DNA from: Gryganskiella cystojenkinii
Lineage: Eukaryota; Mortierellomycota; Mortierellomycetes; Mortierellales; Mortierellaceae
Assembly: GCA_015852425.1 (NCBI GenBank)
Contig: JAAAIG010000142.1
Location: 1 to 57,874 of the forward strand
Direction: 5' to 3'
Length of the DNA stretch: 57,874 nucleotides
Each line of letters begins with the position of its first letter. The stretch's first letter is position 1. Positions 54,070-57,874 of this stretch are shown piece by piece. The translations under genes and the position numbers were made by a program. The notes beneath the pieces are model-generated. The model was not told where the DNA came from. It saw only the letters and a list, made by a program, of their open reading frames with translations, and did no database searches.

Positions 54070-57000
54070 TTAATATCTATTGAAGCAAGCAGAAAAATGT
54101 ACATAAAAGTAATTAGCGTCTTGAAGCAAACAAAAATAACCCAGAGTATCTCTTCTTGAGCAATGAAAGGCGAGTGAAACTTACGTCAAGGATTCGTTAG
54201 GGCATTCGTCCGTGTAGTGGAGTCCAAACTCTTCACAGTTCTCGCAGTACTAAAGAGTGAATTGATGACAAAAGTAGCAGCGGTCAGGATCATAGTCAAA
54301 TATCAATGAAACAAATGAAACAAATCATTCAATAAAACGATTTTTGTAGAATTCAAAACCTCGGAACTTACAGCTCTCTCGTCCTCCAAATCTTTTGAAA
54401 ACGTCGATGAAGGCTCTGTAGCGCTCTCACTACGTCCTGTTCCAGAAACAGCAGCAGAAGCAGCAGCGGCAGTTGAAGCAGAGACGGCACCAGATTTGTT
54501 TCCGCCAAAGACGGCCACACAACTGATCAAGTCATGACCTTCAACCTCACAAATCTCACAGTACAAGGCCTGATCCGCGGTGCTGTCGGTCGTCGTTCTG
54601 GTCCGTTCACCATTACTCTCTCGGGAGCCATATCCGTTCAAGCCGCTGTACATTGAAGGAGCGCTGGACGTCGTCGGGGTAGGTGGCAAATCCGAAGAGC
54701 CCGAGCCGCCCAGAGCACCATTGGAAAGCTTGGACAGCTGCGACCGCAAATCTGAGACTTCCCGCTGGAGTCGATCGATTTGTTTTTGCTTTTGTTGCAC
54801 GTCCTCCTCCAAATCGGCCTCGTGGAAGATCTTGCTCTCGATCAACGACTCGAGCTCTGTTAATTCCTTGTTTTGTTGAGCAATCTCCCAGGACTTTGAG
54901 CGATCCAGTTCCACATAACGTTGGCGAAGGTCTCTCATCTCCAACGCGTGGGCCTGAGTCAATCGATCCAACAACGATTGCTTCTCCTTCAGTAAGCCCT
55001 CCAATCGGATCACAGACGCAGACTGGTTCGTTCCGGTACCGCCATTGGCTTGCTTCTCGGTCGCTGTGACGATCGTGGTATCCTTGGTGATTGCCGTCAG
55101 GTTGTTTAACGCAGCTTTGAGGTCGTCTTGGACGATCACGACGGCCTTGTGTCCCGCGCCGTGATCCAACAAGTCTAGTTCGTCCTTCTCACCCGAACTG
55201 GCGTCATCGCCGTTCGAGACCGCCAAGCTCTCAGAGTGCAATCTTTCGACCTCGTCCATCAGCTTTAAGCACTCAGTCTCAACATGCTTGTGAGCTTCCA
55301 TCAGAATATCGTGTTCCTGCATCAACTTCTTGTTCTCGCCCGCAACAGTAGCGTTCTCGGCTGTGAGTTCATGGACCATCGCCTTGAGACCTGTAATCTC
55401 CTCTTCAAGTTCTTCTCTGTTTAAGACCACCGTGTTATCACCTGAGGAAGTTGTCGTAGGCACAGAGGCGGAGAGCGTAAGAGCTGCCTCCAACTCTGCA
55501 ATCTTGGCCAGCAGATCTTCGCGTTCCTCCTCCAAGGCGGACACCTCTGCCCTCGAGGCTTCCAAGGTATCCAAGGGAACCAAAAGTGCGTGCTTACGCT
55601 CCAGATCCTTCTTGAGCACCTCGTTGGCCTGGTTGGCTAAGTTCAAGAAACTCTGGAGTTCCTCGCCGTTAAAAACCGATTCCTCGAGCAAGGCCGCCTT
55701 CTGGATCACCTCTAATTGCATGGCCTCGCATCGTTCTTGCCATTCCTCAACCGTAAGAGCAATCTCTTCCAACTTCTCCATCCTCTCCTTAGTCTCGGCC
55801 AGGCGGCTCGTCATATCTGCCTCTGCAACTGAGAGTTTGGCTTCTGTATCTTCAAGGGACTTTTGAAGGCGGACAGACTCAGCCTCAGCGGCAGTCTTTG
55901 TCTCCGTCAAGGATGCAATCGTCGCCTCCAGGGTCTTAATCTTGTCCATGAACTCGTCTTCGCTGCTTTCCAAGGTCTGGATCTCGGATCTCAGGGTCGT
56001 CATGATGATAATATTGTCCGTCACAGCCTCCTCGAGGCGCTTCTTCTCGTTCTCCCACACTTTGCGCATGCGGTCGACCTCTTCACTCTGGACCATACCG
56101 GCAAGATCCTGGAGCTCAAGCTTAAAGTTGGCAATTTCTTGATCCCGCTTGGCAATCGTGGAATCGTATTCCTTGGTCTTCTCTTCGAAACCTCGGATAG
56201 TCTTTTCGTTCTTGGCGACGTGCTCCTGTGCAAGACGTAACGCGGCTTCGGATTGCTCTAACTTGGCGACCGACTCGTCCGATTCGAGCTTCACCTTGTT
56301 CTGCACATGCTCAAGCTGACTCTTAATTTGAGCGGTATCTTCCAGGGCGGCCTGCAAAAGAGTTTCCTTCTCGGCCATAGTCGACTCTGAAGTTGCCTCC
56401 AGAACTGACAGCTGGACCTTGAGCGCATCGCGTTCGTGTTCTAACTCCAGTTGTTTGGCGGAGCTGCTTATCCGACTCTCCTCCGTGGCTTTGGCCAGTT
56501 TCTCATCTTGCTCCAGGGCCTTTGATTCGAGGTCCTGGATCTTAGCCTCCAAGACTTGAGACATTTCTTCTGTAAAGCGCAACTTTTCCTGCAAGGACTC
56601 GATCTGTGTCAAGGTCTCGGCATCCGATTCTGCCATACCGTTCGACTCTCGGAGCAACTTGAGTTTCTCGTTCAGGTCGGCTTTGTCCTGGATGAGTGTC
56701 GTCCGCTCCTTTTGAGAACGGGCTGCCTCAAGCCAGGCTTGAGTCATCTTGTCCGTCACGACCTTGATTTCTTGATCTTTGGCCGCCCGCTCTTTCTCCC
56801 ACACAATCTTCATCGTCTGAAGTTCTTCTAGCTCATTTAGGATCCGTTCGTCGACTCCCTCCAGACGACTCTTGGATCCTTGCTGTACTTCGGATTTCAA
56901 AAGACTATTCTCGGCCACCACAACACCATAGTCTAACCGAAGTTGCTGCAATTGCTGAACTGCATCGTCGTGTTGCGGTGAGCTGGCCATTTGAATGACT

Positions 57001-57804
57001 GTCGCCTGATCTAGAAGGTTGGAACGACTTTCACTAGGCGAGAGGATGGTCGAAACATCGGGGGTGTCAGATCTGGACGAGAGACGTCGGGGTGTTGTCA
57101 GGTTGTTACGAGGCGTAGGCGAGGTTCGGGCACGAGTTGTTGTGCCTGTGGCGCTTGACTGGGAGCTGACAGAGGACGTGGACGAGGTCGAGCGCGAATG
57201 GGCTCCACCAGATTTGTTGGCAGTTGTTCCGAGTGTGGGCTTGTTGGTTGTTGGGAGTGGCTGGCGAGTAGCAGACAACCCTGTTCGTGTGGTGGGTGAA
57301 GAGGCTCTCAACAAGGGCTTTGGAACAGGCGAGGGAGAGTTGGCTCGTCCGTTGGTTGTACCTGATGCCAGGGTTCTAGTACTCGTGGGGGATCCTGCCA
57401 TGCCACTGAGCGCTCGAATCGTGGGACTAGACGCACGCATCGACGATCCAGGAATATTGACTTGACTCTGAATTGAAAGGCGTGAGGGTGTTGAGGAGGT
57501 CGATGTCGCAGTGGTAGTAGCAGTTCCTTGTCGTTGTTTCAGTTGACTAGCGGTCACACCCACATACTTTGAGGCTCTCGATCCTGCCGTGATTCTTGAT
57601 GCAGCCTGGGCTGCATGATTGTTGACATGGGGTAACGGTCCTGCAATGTCCTCCTGCACTGATGGTGGTCGTTGGCTGGCGGGTGTTGATGTTACTGTTG
57701 CAGTTGCAGGTTCCAATGAGGATGGGAAAAGTAGTTCGGACTTTACAATCTTTGCTGCAAGGACAAAGATACCACACTTTGGTCGACAGTGGAAATAGGT
57801 CACA
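54070..57804 (-). CDS. CLIP-170-type microtubule plus-end tracking protein, N-terminus off the right edge
   Basis: Exons seen: 54372-57804, 54185-54249 and 54070-54076; upstream exons lie beyond the window. The first visible residues, VTYFHCRPKCGIFVLAAKIV, are the end of a CAP-Gly domain, which binds the EEY/F tails of tubulin and EB1. A Ser/Thr-rich linker (about 250 residues) and about 800 residues of coiled coil follow. The tail has two zinc knuckles: CEICEVEGHDLISC in the big exon and CENCEEFGLHYTDEC in the next, matching the CLIP-170 C-terminus that recruits dynactin and folds back on CAP-Gly. The last coding exon is only seven nucleotides: it finishes a Thr codon and adds Tyr and the stop, so the protein ends in ...NESLTY. 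Confidence 0.93.
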
Positions 57805-57874
57805 CTGTAAAGAAAAGAAAAACGAAGTGGCATTAATGTCAGACATCATCCATCCTTTGCAAAATACAAAAAAA

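Noticed and set aside
54580..57465. Several plus-strand ORFs of 90-178 codons opposite CLIP-170
   Set aside because: Antisense shadows of a regular coiled-coil coding sequence.
1..57874. CRISPR array, prokaryotic operon or phage/plasmid system
   Set aside because: No spaced direct repeats, ribosome-binding sites or phage genes; spliceosomal introns show nuclear eukaryotic DNA.

Overview
This window is nuclear DNA from an intron-rich fungus, most likely an early-diverging one (Mucoromycota, best guess Mortierellomycotina). The support is: genes split by many short GT-AG introns with CTAAC/CTAAT branch-like sequences; pyrimidine-rich leaders before start codons; a eukaryotic tRNA; and typical fungal proteins (UapA-type purine permease, Vac1/Pep7, Met6, diaphanous formin) alongside genes that are patchy in Dikarya, such as L-fucose-1-phosphate guanylyltransferase and a CLIP-170 with two zinc knuckles. 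The taxon is inference; the gene models were built by hand from splice sites and reading-frame phase.

Layout. 1-16.4 kb is gene-dense: a glycine-rich protein cut by the window edge (-), an intronless bacterial-looking methyltransferase (-), a 975-residue histidine-rich protein of unknown function (+), a fucose-1-phosphate guanylyltransferase (-) divergent from an intronless asparagine-synthetase-like protein (+), a transgelin/calponin (+), a Cup1-like LYR protein (-) and a sphingosine kinase (+). 16.4-23.5 kb is the accessory part: a small secreted 16-cysteine protein whose introns sit at its dibasic processing sites, a decayed ORF with a 21-bp tandem repeat, a tRNA-Arg(ACG), a non-LTR retrotransposon RNase H remnant and a short F-box gene. 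23.5-57.9 kb is dense again: xanthine/uric acid permease (-), a 561-residue hydrophobic/amphipathic helical protein (+), an SR splicing factor (-) with an unusually long intron, a 16-exon diaphanous formin (+), a 1008-residue coiled-coil protein (-), Vac1/Pep7/rabenosyn (-), cobalamin-independent methionine synthase (+), a myotubularin phosphatase (+) and a CLIP-170 (-) cut by the right edge.

The genes form no single pathway, but several touch the same processes. Formin, transgelin and CLIP-170 act on actin and microtubules. Myotubularin and Vac1/Pep7 remove and read PI3P on endosomes. The sphingosine kinase adds lipid signalling. Seven copies of GGTGGCAAA/TTTGCCACC (the yeast proteasome-associated control element) occur, five in noncoding DNA. 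The sequence has one assembly gap, 10 N inside the formin FH1 region, whose placeholder length breaks the reading frame.
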